Shown here: piece by piece, positions 54,039 to 62,894 of the stretch
Position numbering within the stretch: position 1 is the first letter of the stretch
Layout of the letters: every line of letters begins with the position of its first letter
Assembly (NCBI RefSeq): GCF_947581735.1
Contig: NZ_CANPVT010000008.1
Span: 1 to 64,000 of the forward strand
Source of the DNA: Candidatus Palauibacter soopunensis
GTDB lineage: Bacteria; Gemmatimonadota; Gemmatimonadetes; Palauibacterales; Palauibacteraceae
Length of the DNA stretch: 64,000 nucleotides
Direction of reading: 5' to 3'
Translations under genes and position numbers: made by a program
Notes under the pieces: model-generated
Database searches by the model: none
Seen by the model: only the letters and a program-made list of their open reading frames with translations
What the model was told of the DNA's origin: nothing

Positions 54039-57000
54039 GCGATCCACGCGGCCCGGGCCGCAACGGCTCCGGCCCCGACGGCGTCACGCGACGGCTGCAC
54101 GAACTCAGCGAGCGCGTGAGCGCGGCGCGCTCGGAGACCGAGGCTCGCGGCGAGACCTTCTATCCTGGTCCCAGCCGCGCCCAACTCGCCGCCTTCCCCC
54201 CGCGGGAACGCTGGGACGACTGGGTCGAACTCGACTCGAAGGCCTGGCCGAAGCGGCGCGAACGGCGCTACATGCTCGTGCCCACGACCTGCTTCAACTG
54301 CGAGTCCGCGTGCGGACTCCTGGCCTACGTCGACCGCGACACCCTCCAGGTGCGGAAGTTCGAGGGGAACCCCGAACATCCGGGCTCCCGCGGCAGGAAC
54401 TGCGCCAAGGGCCCGGCCACGCTGAACCAGATCGTCGACCCCGACCGCGTCCTCTACCCCCTCAAGCGCGCCGGCGAGCGCGGGGAGGGGAAGTGGGTGC
54501 GCGTCTCGTGGGAGGAGGCGCTCAACGACATCTCGGCGCGGATCCGCACGGCCATCGACGAAGGCCGCCAGCGCGAGGTCATGTACCATGTGGGGCGTCC
54601 GGGCGAGGACGGCTTCACGGAGCGGCTGCTCGCGGCGTGGGGCGTAGACGGCCACAACTCGCACACGAACATCTGCTCCTCGAGCGCGCGCGCCGGCTAC
54701 CAGTTCTGGCTCGGCATGGACCGCCCCAGCCCCGACCACGCCCGCGCGGACGTCATCCTCCTCGTGAGTTCGCACCTCGAGGCCGGCCACTACTTCAACC
54801 CCCACGCCCAGCGCATCCTGGACGGGGTCAAGAAGGGGGCGCGGCTCATCGTCTTCGATACGCGCCTCTCGAACACGGCGACGCACGCCGACCACTGGCT
54901 CCCCACGCAACCCGGCTCCGAGGCCGCCGTCCTCCTCGCGATCGCGAACCACCTGATCACGACGGGGGCCTGGAACCGCGACTTCGTCAAGCGCTGGTTC
55001 AACTGGGAGGAGTACCTCACCGCGGAGAAGCCGGATCTCCCGCGCACCTTCGAATCGTTCGAGGCCGCCCTCCGCGAGCTGTATGAAGCGTGCACCTTCG
55101 AGTGGGCGGCGGAGGAATCGGGCGTGGCGGCGGAGCAGATCCGCGAGGTCGCCGAACTCGTGGCCCGGGCGGGTTCGCGCCTCGCCACGCACAACTGGCG
55201 CAGCGCCGCATCGGGCAACGAAGGCGGCTGGCAGGTGGCCCGGACCCTCTTCTTCCTCAACGCCCTCACCGGTTCCGTGGCGACGCCCGGCGGCACCTAT
55301 CCGAGCACGTGGAACAAGTTCATCCCGAAGCCGATCCGGATGCCCCGGCACCCCGAGCACTGGAACGACCTCACCTGGCCCGACGAGTTTCCGCTGGCGA
55401 TGTACGAGGTCTCCTTCCTCCTCCCGCACCTCCTCAGGGAAGGGCGCGGGAAGCTCGACGTCTATTTCACGCGCGTGTACAACCCGGTGTGGACGAACCC
55501 GGACGGGTTCGCGTGGATCGAGGCCCTGACGGACGAGGAGAAGGTGGGCCTCCACGTCGCGCTCACGCCGACCTGGAACGAATCCGCCTACTTCGCCGAC
55601 TACGTCCTTCCGATGGGACACGGGCCCGAACGGCACGATCTCCACTCCTACGAGACCCACGACGGCCAGTGGATCGGCTTCCGGCAGCCCGTGCTGCGCT
55701 CCGCCCGGGAGCGCCTCGGCGAGCGGGTGGCGGACACGCGCCACACGAACCCCGGAGAAGTGTGGGAAGAGAACGAGTTCTGGCTCGAACTCTCCTGGCG
55801 CATCGACCCGGACGGCAGCCTCGGGATCCGCGAGTTCGTGGAGTCGAAGGAGAATCCCGGCCAGCGCCTGACGGTGGACGAATACTACGCCTGGATGTTC
55901 GAGCACTCCGTGCCCGGCCTGCCGGAGGCGGCCGCGGCGGAGGGACTCTCGCCGCTGGACTACATGCGCCGCTACGGCGCCTTCGAGGTGGCGCGCGACA
56001 TCGGCCCGCTGCACGAGCGGCCCGTCCCGGCCGAGGAACTCGAGGACGCGCGGGAGGACGAGTTCGGCCGCGTCTACACGCGGGCCCCCGGCGCCGCCGC
56101 GGTGAACCTCGCGCCGATGGGCGCGCCCGACCCGGATCCGGAGGGAAGGCGCCCGGTGGGCGTTCGCGTGGACGATACGATCCGGCGCGGATTCCCGACC
56201 CCGAGCGGCAAGCTGGAGTTCTATTCCCCGACGCTCGTCCGCTGGGGCTGGCCCGAGTACGCCGTGCCCGCCTACATCCGGAGCCACGTGCATCCGGCCG
56301 CGATGGAGCCGGATCAGATGTGCCTCATCTCCACCTTCCGGCTCCCCGTGCAGATCCACACGCGATCGGCGAATTCCAAGTGGCTGGACGAGATTGCCCA
56401 CACGAATCCGCTCTGGCTCCATCCGTCCGACGCGGCGCGGAAGGGAGTGAGGACGGGAGATCTCGTGCGGGTCGAGACCGAGATCGGCTACTTCGTCCTC
56501 AAGGCATGGGTGACGGAGGGCATCAAGCCGGGCGTCGTCGCGTGCAGCCACCACATGGGGCGCTGGAAGCTGGCGGACGCCGCGGGCGCGGGTGCGGACG
56601 CGGGGGAACCCGGATCGGCCGGCCGCGGCGAGCGGGAGAACATGGCCGGCCAGCGGCAACTCATGGCCACGGTCTCCCTCGCGGAGAAGGACGGCGACTG
56701 GAAGCTGTCACGCAGGCAGGGCGCGACGCCGTACGAGACCGACGATCCGGACACGTCCCGGATCTGGTGGACGGACGTGGGGGTGCATCAGAACCTCACT
56801 TTCCCGGTGCACCCCGATCCGGTGTCCGGGATGCACTGCTGGCACCAGGCCGTGCGCGTGGCCAAGGCGTCGCGGCGCGACCGTCACGGGGACATTCACG
56901 TCGACACGAAGCGGTCGCACGAGGTGTACCGGCGCTGGCTCGACAAGACGCGCGGAGCCCGGCGGCACTCTCCCGATGGGACGCGCCGGCCGCACTGGCT

Positions 57001-57094
57001 CATCCGCCCCGTGCGTCCCGTCCGCACGGCATACGATCTCCCGGAGCCGGACGGGTCGGAGGCGTCCCCGCCGGACCCGCGGGGCGCAACTTGA
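54035..57094 (+). CDS. Molybdopterin (bis-MGD) oxidoreductase catalytic subunit, Psr/Phs-like
   Basis: 1019 residues. The N-terminal cluster motif is CFNCESACGLL with a fourth Cys in GRNCAKGP (a C-x2-C-x3-C-x27-C [4Fe-4S] site). A Cys in HTNICSSSARAGYQF stands where the Mo-ligating residue lies in NapA/FDH/Psr enzymes. The MGD-binding motifs LLVSSHLEAGHYFNPHAQRI and DTRLSNTATHADHWLPTQPGSEAAVLLAI and the C-terminal molydop_binding domain are present. No twin-arginine signal is seen in the first 80 residues, so it appears to face the cytoplasm, unlike PsrA. Substrate candidates include sulfur oxyanions and arsenic or selenium compounds; the sequence does not decide. Confidence 0.88.
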   Translation: MSDPRGPGRNGSGPDGVTRRLHELSERVSAARSETEARGETFYPGPSRAQLAAFPPRERWDDWVELDSKAWPKRRERRYMLVPTTCFNCESACGLLAYVDRDTLQVRKFEGNPEHPGSRGRNCAKGPATLNQIVDPDRVLYPLKRAGERGEGKWVRVSWEEALNDISARIRTAIDEGRQREVMYHVGRPGEDGFTERLLAAWGVDGHNSHTNICSSSARAGYQFWLGMDRPSPDHARADVILLVSSHLEAGHYFNPHAQRILDGVKKGARLIVFDTRLSNTATHADHWLPTQPGSEAAVLLAIANHLITTGAWNRDFVKRWFNWEEYLTAEKPDLPRTFESFEAALRELYEACTFEWAAEESGVAAEQIREVAELVARAGSRLATHNWRSAASGNEGGWQVARTLFFLNALTGSVATPGGTYPSTWNKFIPKPIRMPRHPEHWNDLTWPDEFPLAMYEVSFLLPHLLREGRGKLDVYFTRVYNPVWTNPDGFAWIEALTDEEKVGLHVALTPTWNESAYFADYVLPMGHGPERHDLHSYETHDGQWIGFRQPVLRSARERLGERVADTRHTNPGEVWEENEFWLELSWRIDPDGSLGIREFVESKENPGQRLTVDEYYAWMFEHSVPGLPEAAAAEGLSPLDYMRRYGAFEVARDIGPLHERPVPAEELEDAREDEFGRVYTRAPGAAAVNLAPMGAPDPDPEGRRPVGVRVDDTIRRGFPTPSGKLEFYSPTLVRWGWPEYAVPAYIRSHVHPAAMEPDQMCLISTFRLPVQIHTRSANSKWLDEIAHTNPLWLHPSDAARKGVRTGDLVRVETEIGYFVLKAWVTEGIKPGVVACSHHMGRWKLADAAGAGADAGEPGSAGRGERENMAGQRQLMATVSLAEKDGDWKLSRRQGATPYETDDPDTSRIWWTDVGVHQNLTFPVHPDPVSGMHCWHQAVRVAKASRRDRHGDIHVDTKRSHEVYRRWLDKTRGARRHSPDGTRRPHWLIRPVRPVRTAYDLPEPDGSEASPPDPRGAT

Positions 57095-57178
57095 CAGCAA
57101 ATCGAGGCCCCCATCTACTTCGTAATGTGAAAGTGAACAGTGCCGCACGCGCCGCTGGCGCGGGATACTGAGTCGGCC

Positions 57179-58072
57179 ATGGAGTTGTTTCGCGCCCTGG
57201 GCGCGCTTCTCGATGGTCCGTGCGGGGAGAATCGGCTCATCGGCCACCTCCTCGAGCTGGGCCCGGTGCCGGACGAGCCCACCCACAACGACCTCTTCCT
57301 CTTCCAGCTCTATCCGTACGCCTCGGCCTTCCTGGGCACGGACGGCCGCATGGGCGGGGAGGCGCGCGACCGCGTCGCCGGTTTCTGGCGCGCGCTGGGG
57401 ACGACGCCCCCGGAGGATCCGGACCACCTTCGGGCCCTGCTGGGGGGCTACGCCTGGCTCGTGGAAGCCCAGCAGCGGGGGAACGGCAAGTCTGCCCAGG
57501 CCTGTCGCGATGCGCGGCACGCCTTTCTCTGGGAGCACCTGCTCTCGTGGGTCCTCCCCTTTCTCACCAAGCTGCGGCAGATCGCGCCGCCGTTCTACCG
57601 GGAGTGGGCCGACACGCTCGAGGCCCTCCTCTTCAGCGAGTCGGCCCGCCTCGGGCCGCCGACGCGACGTCCGCTCGCGCTCCGAGAGGCGAAGCCGGTG
57701 CCCGACCCGCGCCGGACCGATGGGGACAGCTTCTTCAACGCCCTTCTGAGCCCGGTTCGCAGCGGACTCGTCCTCACGCGCGCGGACCTCGCCAGGGCCG
57801 CGCGCGACCTCGGCCTCGGTCTCCGCGTGGGCGAACGCGCCTACATCCTCCGGTCCATGATGTCGCAGGGGCCGCGCGCGACCCTGGACTGGCTTGCGTG
57901 CGAGGCGCGGGACTGGGCGCATCTTCACGACCGCGGGGGGACCACGGCGCCGGAAGTCGCCGATTTCTGGACGCACCGCGTGACCGCGACAGGTCGCCTC
58001 CTCAGCGACCTCAGCGCCGACATCGACGTCGACCTCGACTCCGAGCTCAGCGCCGACATACAGAATGGCTGA
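57179..58072 (+). CDS. TorD/DmsD-like molybdoenzyme chaperone
   Basis: 297 residues from the ATG at 57179; a GTG at 57140 would add 13 residues that look unconserved. The all-helical TorD fold is suggested by LFRALGALLDGPC, NDLFLFQLYPYASAFLGTDGRMGG, DRVAGFWRALG, PPEDPDHLRALLGGYAWLVEA and HAFLWEHLLSWVLPFLTKL. These proteins hold the apo Mo subunit during cofactor insertion. Its C-terminal ~100 residues (LTRADLARAARDLGLGLRVGERAYILRSMM) form an extension not found in classic TorD. It follows the catalytic subunit by 84 bases and precedes an AI-2E-type permease with an eight-base overlap. Confidence 0.78.
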   Translation: MELFRALGALLDGPCGENRLIGHLLELGPVPDEPTHNDLFLFQLYPYASAFLGTDGRMGGEARDRVAGFWRALGTTPPEDPDHLRALLGGYAWLVEAQQRGNGKSAQACRDARHAFLWEHLLSWVLPFLTKLRQIAPPFYREWADTLEALLFSESARLGPPTRRPLALREAKPVPDPRRTDGDSFFNALLSPVRSGLVLTRADLARAARDLGLGLRVGERAYILRSMMSQGPRATLDWLACEARDWAHLHDRGGTTAPEVADFWTHRVTATGRLLSDLSADIDVDLDSELSADIQNG

Positions 58073-59270
58073 CGCCGGCGGGAGCCCGCCCCTTCATCCG
58101 GGGCGTTTCCGCGCCGTCTTCCTCCTCCTTCTCGTCGTCGGGATCAGCCTCCTCTTCCTCGAGATGATCCGGACGTTCCTCACGGCGCTCTTCCTGGGGG
58201 CCATCCTCAGCGGCCTCATGTACCCGGCCTACCGCACCCTCTGCCGCTGGTTCGGCGGAAGGGAGGGGCTGGCCTCCTTCGCGGCGGTCGGACTGTTCGT
58301 CATTCTCCTCATCGGACCCGTCACGGCGTTCCTCGGCATCGTCGCGAACCAGGCCGTGCAGGTCACCCAAACGGCCGGCCCGTGGATCGACAACATGCAG
58401 GCTCAACTGCGGCAACCCGGAGGACTCGACGAACTGCTCGACCGAATCCCCTGGCTGGATTCGCTACGTCCCTACCAGGAGCAGCTTCTCCAGAGGCTGG
58501 GCGAAGTCGCGGGGTCCGTCGGCGGTCTGGTGGTCGACTGGCTCGCCGACGTCACGACGGCCACCGTGAAGGTCGTCTTCCTCCTGTTGCTGATGTTGTA
58601 CGCCATGTTCTTCTTCCTGAAGGACGGCCGCGGCGTGCTGCACAAGGTTCTCTACTACCTCCCTCTGTCCGACGAAGACGAGCGCCGCATGCTCGACCGC
58701 TTCGTCTCCGTGACGCGGGCGATGGTGAAGGGGACGTTTCTCATCGGCATCGTGCAGGGCGCGCTGGCCGGGCTCGCCTTCTGGGTGGTGGGGATTCCGT
58801 CCGCCGCCTTCTGGGGCACGGTCATGGCGGTCCTGTCGATCGTGCCGGGGATCGGGTCGGCGCTCGTGTGGCTGCCCGCCGCGATCTACCTCCTCGCGGC
58901 CGGCCAGGTCGCCGGCGGCATCGGGCTGATCCTGTGGTGCGGCCTCGTGGTGGGGACGCTGGACAACCTCATGCGCCCCTGGCTCGTCGGGCGCGACACC
59001 CGGATGCCGGACCTGATGATCCTGCTCGGCACCCTCGGCGGGCTCATCGCCTTCGGCATGGCCGGCGTGCTCATCGGCCCGATCGTCGCGGCGCTCTTCA
59101 TCACCGTGTGGGAACTCTACGGCGAATCCTTCCGCGACATCCTGCCCGCCACGGCGTTCGGCGCGCGGGCACCCGCGGAGGCCGACGCCGCGGAGCTCGA
59201 GGCGGAAGCCGCGGCTGCCGAAGCCGCCGCACCGGAAGCCTCCCCGCCGGAAGCCCCGCCCGAGGCGTAG
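58065..59270 (+). CDS. AI-2E family transporter (PF01594-type permease)
   Basis: 401 residues and about eight membrane helices. The family layout is visible: two paired N-terminal helices, a periplasmic helical region (VTQTAGPWIDNMQAQLRQPGGLDELLDRI), then VVFLLLLMLYAMFFFLKDGRGV, LIGIVQGALAGLAFWVVGIPSAAFWGTVMAVLSIVPGIG and a final GLIAFGMAGVLIGPIVAALFITVW. The C-terminus is an Ala/Glu-rich tail. Despite the name, members include sodium/proton antiporters and unknown exporters; a quorum-sensing role should not be assumed. The gene overlaps the chaperone gene by eight bases, which may be coincidence of packing. Confidence 0.85.
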   Translation: MADAGGSPPLHPGRFRAVFLLLLVVGISLLFLEMIRTFLTALFLGAILSGLMYPAYRTLCRWFGGREGLASFAAVGLFVILLIGPVTAFLGIVANQAVQVTQTAGPWIDNMQAQLRQPGGLDELLDRIPWLDSLRPYQEQLLQRLGEVAGSVGGLVVDWLADVTTATVKVVFLLLLMLYAMFFFLKDGRGVLHKVLYYLPLSDEDERRMLDRFVSVTRAMVKGTFLIGIVQGALAGLAFWVVGIPSAAFWGTVMAVLSIVPGIGSALVWLPAAIYLLAAGQVAGGIGLILWCGLVVGTLDNLMRPWLVGRDTRMPDLMILLGTLGGLIAFGMAGVLIGPIVAALFITVWELYGESFRDILPATAFGARAPAEADAAELEAEAAAAEAAAPEASPPEAPPEA

Positions 59271-59288
59271 CCCGATCCGCCGAACGGC

Positions 59289-60680
59289 ATGAGCGGGAGC
59301 CCGCTCGACCGGCTGCGCGAGAGCGGCGCGGCGCTCTCCCGCGTCACGGAGCGCTGGGTGCCGGACGCGTGGGTGATCCTCATGTTGCTCACCGTGGTCG
59401 CGCTCCTCCTCGCGGTCACGGGCGGCGGCGCTTCGATCCCGGAGGCGGGGCTGGCGTGGGGCGCCGGCGTCTGGACGCTGCTGGAACTGGCAATGCAGTT
59501 CTCGATCATCATGGTGGCGGCCCACGCGTGTGCCTCATCCCCCCCGATGTACCGGATGCTCGACCGCCTCGCGGGCCTCCCGAACCCCGAACGCCCCGTG
59601 CAGGCAGTGGCCCTCGCCGCCGGATTCTCGATGGCGGCCGGCTATCTCAACTGGGCGTTCGGGCTCGTAGGGTCGGCGCTCTTCGTCCCGTTCATCCTCA
59701 AGCGCAACCCACGGGCCGACGTGCGACTCGTCATCGCCGCGGCGTACATGGGCATCGGGACGGTGTGGCAGAGCGGCCTCTCCAGCTCCGCCCCGCTCAT
59801 CATGGCCACGCCCGGCAACCCCCTGCTCGAGCCGGGCGCCGGCGCGCCCGTCGTGGACCGTCTCTATCCGGTCACCGAGACCCTCTTCCATCCCTTCAAC
59901 CTCGGGTACGCCGCCGTCATGCTGCTCGTCGGTCTCGTGGCCGCGATGGCGCTCCACCCGCACCGCGACGCCGTCACCCTCACCGAGGCGGAGGTCGACG
60001 AGATCCTCCCCGCGCCACCGCCGCCGGCGCGCGCGGGCACGACGCCGGCCGAGCGCCTCGACCGCTTCCGCGGCTGGACGCTGCTCGCCGCCGTTCTGCT
60101 CGCGTATCCCCTCATCCACTCGATCGTCACCCGCGGCTTCGGCGCGAGCTGGACGATCAACGCGTACAACACCGTCTTCCTCGCCGTGGCGCTCGTCCTC
60201 CACGGCCGCCCGACGTCGTTTCTGAGGGCCTGCCGCCACGGAGTGGCCTCGGCGTGGGGGATCATCCTTCAGTTCCCCTTCTACGCCGGCATCTTCGGCG
60301 TCATCCAGAACACGAACCTGGGAAGCTGGCTCGGCGAGCAGTTCGCCGCGGTTGCCACGACCCGGCTCTACCCCCTCGTGGTCTACGTCTACTCGGGGAT
60401 CATGAGCATGTTCATCCCGTCGGCGGGCTCGAAGTGGATGATCGAGGCGCCGTACGTGATCCCGGCCGGAGAGGCCCTCGACGTGTCCGTCATGACCGTG
60501 CTGCTCGCCTACGCGTACGGAGACTCCGCGTTCAACCTCATCCACCCGTTCTGGGCGCTCCCCATCCTCGCCGTGACGCGGCGGCGCTTCGGGGAAATCC
60601 TCGGGTATGCCTTCCTCCTCTGGCTGGCGACGATCCTCCTCGGCGTCGTGACCATGCTCGTGATCCCGATCCGGTGGTGA
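59289..60680 (+). CDS. Short-chain fatty acid transporter (AtoE/TIGR00366 family)
   Basis: 463 residues, about 12 helices. Matching features: ERWVPDAWVILMLLTVVALLLA near the start, QFSIIMVAAHACASSPPMYRMLDRLA, MAAGYLNWAFGLVGSALFVP, GIGTVWQSGLSSSAPLIMATPGN and FIPSAGSKWMIEAPYVIPAG with YGDSAFNLIHPFWALPI. AtoE proteins import acetoacetate, butyrate or valerate. An acetoacetyl-CoA synthetase lies at the start of the window and could use such substrates, though the genes are 55 kb apart. It is followed after 22 bases by sixA. Confidence 0.88.
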   Translation: MSGSPLDRLRESGAALSRVTERWVPDAWVILMLLTVVALLLAVTGGGASIPEAGLAWGAGVWTLLELAMQFSIIMVAAHACASSPPMYRMLDRLAGLPNPERPVQAVALAAGFSMAAGYLNWAFGLVGSALFVPFILKRNPRADVRLVIAAAYMGIGTVWQSGLSSSAPLIMATPGNPLLEPGAGAPVVDRLYPVTETLFHPFNLGYAAVMLLVGLVAAMALHPHRDAVTLTEAEVDEILPAPPPPARAGTTPAERLDRFRGWTLLAAVLLAYPLIHSIVTRGFGASWTINAYNTVFLAVALVLHGRPTSFLRACRHGVASAWGIILQFPFYAGIFGVIQNTNLGSWLGEQFAAVATTRLYPLVVYVYSGIMSMFIPSAGSKWMIEAPYVIPAGEALDVSVMTVLLAYAYGDSAFNLIHPFWALPILAVTRRRFGEILGYAFLLWLATILLGVVTMLVIPIRW

Positions 60681-60702
60681 CGCCCATGACGCCGGTGACC
60701 CC

Positions 60703-61200
60703 ATGAGGACCCTGCTCATCCTCCGGCACGCGAAGTCCTCCTGGGAACACCCCGGGCTCCGCGACCACGACCGCCCCCTCAATCCCCGCGGCCGCCGCGA
60801 CGCGCCCCGCATGGGGCGGTTCCTCGCGGGACAGAACCTCGTGCCCGACCGCATCGTGAGTTCGACCGCCGTCCGCGCGCGCACGACGGCAGAACTCGCG
60901 GCGGCGGAGTTCGACCGGGAGGTGGAGATCGAGACGACGTACGACCTCTACGGCGCTTCTCCCGACGGCTACATCGAGGTCGCGGAAGCGGCGGGGGGAA
61001 CGGCGGAGCGCCTCATGCTCGTCGGCCACAACCCCGGCATCACCTCTCTCGTCTGGCACCTGACGGGCGCGGGCGAGTACATGCCGACCGCCGCCCTCGC
61101 CGCCGTGGAACTGGCCATCGAAGACTGGTCGGAACTGGGGTCGGCCCGCCGCGGCCGCCTGATCGGCCTCTGGCGCCCCAAGGCGCTCCCTCCCGGCTGA
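60703..61200 (+). CDS. sixA: Phosphohistidine phosphatase SixA
   Basis: 165 residues, the normal length. Histidine phosphatase motif LILRHAKSSW (RHG-like, His9 nucleophile), then DHDRPLNPRGRRDAPRMG, SSTAVRARTTAELAA and MLVGHNPGIT with the second catalytic His. SixA removes phosphate from the His of histidine-containing phosphotransfer proteins, notably of the nitrogen-PTS. It converges on the minus-strand operon with only a six-base gap. Confidence 0.92.
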   Translation: MRTLLILRHAKSSWEHPGLRDHDRPLNPRGRRDAPRMGRFLAGQNLVPDRIVSSTAVRARTTAELAAAEFDREVEIETTYDLYGASPDGYIEVAEAAGGTAERLMLVGHNPGITSLVWHLTGAGEYMPTAALAAVELAIEDWSELGSARRGRLIGLWRPKALPPG

Positions 61201-61206
61201 CGCCCG

Positions 61207-61836
61207 TCAGCGTCCGCCGGGCTCCAGCGTGACCGAGAGCGTGTAGACGAGGTCGTCGAGCGGGGAGTCGTCCCCACCCCCCGAGTTCGCGGCGAGGTGG
61301 AGCACGACCGGCGTCTCCGCGTCGGGAGCACGCCACTCGAAGGTCCAGTCCACGACGCCGTCCGTCGGCGTAGCACCGGCGCCCGTGTGCTGGACGTATT
61401 CCGTGCCGTTCTCTCCCCGTACGACGGTGACCCGGTCGTCGAGGGGCCGGATCTCGCCGGCCCCGGCGCCGCGCCGGTCCCCGTCCGCGAAGCGGAACGA
61501 ACCCTGGAAGCCGGCCGACAGCATGTCGAAGCTCTCGAACCGGATCGTCACGGGATGCCGTTGCCCCGGACGGTAGCCCCCGTGGAGTCCGAGCACCTCC
61601 AGGGTGGACCCCGGTTCGTTGAGCGGAGCCCCGAAGTGACAGGTGGCGCAGGTCGGCTCCCCGAAACCCCCCGTGTGGCCCGGAGGCGGTCCGTCGATGT
61701 GCGGTGGCATATGTGCCGATGGGCGCGACGCGACGCGCGGCCCGGCGCCGGGATCCTCCCCGGGGACCGCGGCGATCCCGGCCATCGCGAAGAGGCCCGC
61801 GGCGCAGAGCGCGGCCGCGGGCCCCGGGAGGGACAT
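61207..61836 (-). CDS. Choice-anchor/Reeler-like exported protein with one CxxCH site
   Basis: 209 residues from the ATG at 61836, chosen because it starts a signal peptide (MSLPGPAAALCAAGLFAMAGIAAVP) and overlaps the preceding stop. After PPPGHTGGFGEPTCATCHFG comes a c-heme-binding motif, CATCH (about 68-72). The rest is a Reeler-like beta-sandwich (YRPGQRHPVTIRFESFDMLSAGFQGSFRFADG, VDWTFEWRAPDAETPVVLHLAANSGGGDDSPLDDLVY). This combination matches 'choice-anchor V'-type proteins, which are periplasmic or surface-located. Whether heme is bound is untested; only one axial ligand is obvious. It is the last gene of a three-gene minus-strand operon. Confidence 0.75.
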   Translation of the reverse strand: MSLPGPAAALCAAGLFAMAGIAAVPGEDPGAGPRVASRPSAHMPPHIDGPPPGHTGGFGEPTCATCHFGAPLNEPGSTLEVLGLHGGYRPGQRHPVTIRFESFDMLSAGFQGSFRFADGDRRGAGAGEIRPLDDRVTVVRGENGTEYVQHTGAGATPTDGVVDWTFEWRAPDAETPVVLHLAANSGGGDDSPLDDLVYTLSVTLEPGGR

Positions 61837-62894
61837 CAGCGCGAGCGCGGCGACACCACCGCCCGGCCGACCGTGTTCACGTCCGCCCCGAACCAGATCG
61901 AGTCCGTGGCCGGATCGTAGTACATGTGCCGGATCGTGCCGCCCCCGCTCGGCACGTCGAGCGTGCCCACGAACTCCTCCGTATCCGTGTCGAAGCCGAC
62001 GAACCGGTTCGGCTGGATCCCCGTCTCTACGAGCCACACGACATCGTACTTGTCGATCGCCACGCCGTAGGGCCGGGACTCTTCGCCCGCCGGCAGGTCG
62101 TATTCCCGCTGGAATCCGCCGCCCTCCTCGACGAGGCCGATCTTCCCCCGGCTGTAGTCGACGTACCAGATCCGGTCCCTCGAGTCGATGACGAGACGGC
62201 GCGGCCGCGCCCCCTCGGGCAGGTCGTAGCCGATGAGTTCGAAGGAGGACGGGTCCACCATGCCGATGAGGTTCGTGTTGAAGTGCGCGATCCAGGGCCG
62301 GTTCTCCGAGTCCAGCTTGACCCCGTACGGCCGGCTCGAGCCCATGCCGCGGCGGGTCTCGACCTCGGGGGCCTCCACCAGCCGCACCTCCCTCGACTCC
62401 TTGTCGAGGAAGCCGATGAGGTTGCCGCCCTGCACGGAGAACCAGATGTCTCCGTTGTCGTCCCAGATCAGCGTGTGCGGATCACGCGCGCGCTCGTCCG
62501 GCATCATGATCTTGTCGATCTCGCCCGTGGCCGGATCGATGATCCCGATGTGGTTCGCGCGGTTCCCGGCGTAGTAGATCATCCCGTCATCGTCGACGAT
62601 CAGGTTGTGGGGCCCCGTGCCGTCGTCCATGTCGTAGCGCGTGAACTCCCCCGTGGCCGGGTCCAGCACGGCGGCATAGTGCGCCGTCTGTCCCACGAAC
62701 CAGACGCGGCCGTCCGGTCCCACGAACGGGTCGCGCGGACGGCTCTCGGGGTAGGGCACCGTCCATTCCTCGATGGCGAGAACGTCGGTGGCCGCGGTAT
62801 GGTCCTGCGCCGCCACTCCGGCGGAGCCGACGACGGTCGACACCGCCGCGAACCCTGCCGCCGCCAGTGTCGCGACGCGAATTCGATGAATCAT
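61836..62894 (-). CDS. Vgb-like beta-propeller protein, exported
   Basis: 352 residues with a signal peptide (VATLAAAGFAAVSTVVGSAGVAAQ). Repeats of about 45 residues such as RDPFVGPDGRVWFVGQTAHYAAVLDPATGEFTRY, PHTLIWDDNGDIWFSVQGGNLIGFLD and RPYGVAIDKYDVVWLVETGIQPNRFVGFD form a seven-bladed propeller like virginiamycin B lyase. Vgb itself is cytoplasmic and drug-inactivating; exported homologues are common in environmental bacteria and are rarely lyases. A ligand-binding or structural role next to a heme-type protein is equally likely. Overlaps at both ends (ATGA) tie it to its neighbours. Confidence 0.82.
   Translation of the reverse strand: MIHRIRVATLAAAGFAAVSTVVGSAGVAAQDHTAATDVLAIEEWTVPYPESRPRDPFVGPDGRVWFVGQTAHYAAVLDPATGEFTRYDMDDGTGPHNLIVDDDGMIYYAGNRANHIGIIDPATGEIDKIMMPDERARDPHTLIWDDNGDIWFSVQGGNLIGFLDKESREVRLVEAPEVETRRGMGSSRPYGVKLDSENRPWIAHFNTNLIGMVDPSSFELIGYDLPEGARPRRLVIDSRDRIWYVDYSRGKIGLVEEGGGFQREYDLPAGEESRPYGVAIDKYDVVWLVETGIQPNRFVGFDTDTEEFVGTLDVPSGGGTIRHMYYDPATDSIWFGADVNTVGRAVVSPRSR

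Noticed and set aside
58065-59270. Autoinducer-2 quorum-sensing exporter
   Set aside because: The family name is historical; no luxS or AI-2 genes are in the window, so the function was left open.
61836-62894. Streptogramin resistance gene vgb
   Set aside because: The protein has a signal peptide and sits in an envelope operon; propeller similarity alone does not support drug inactivation.
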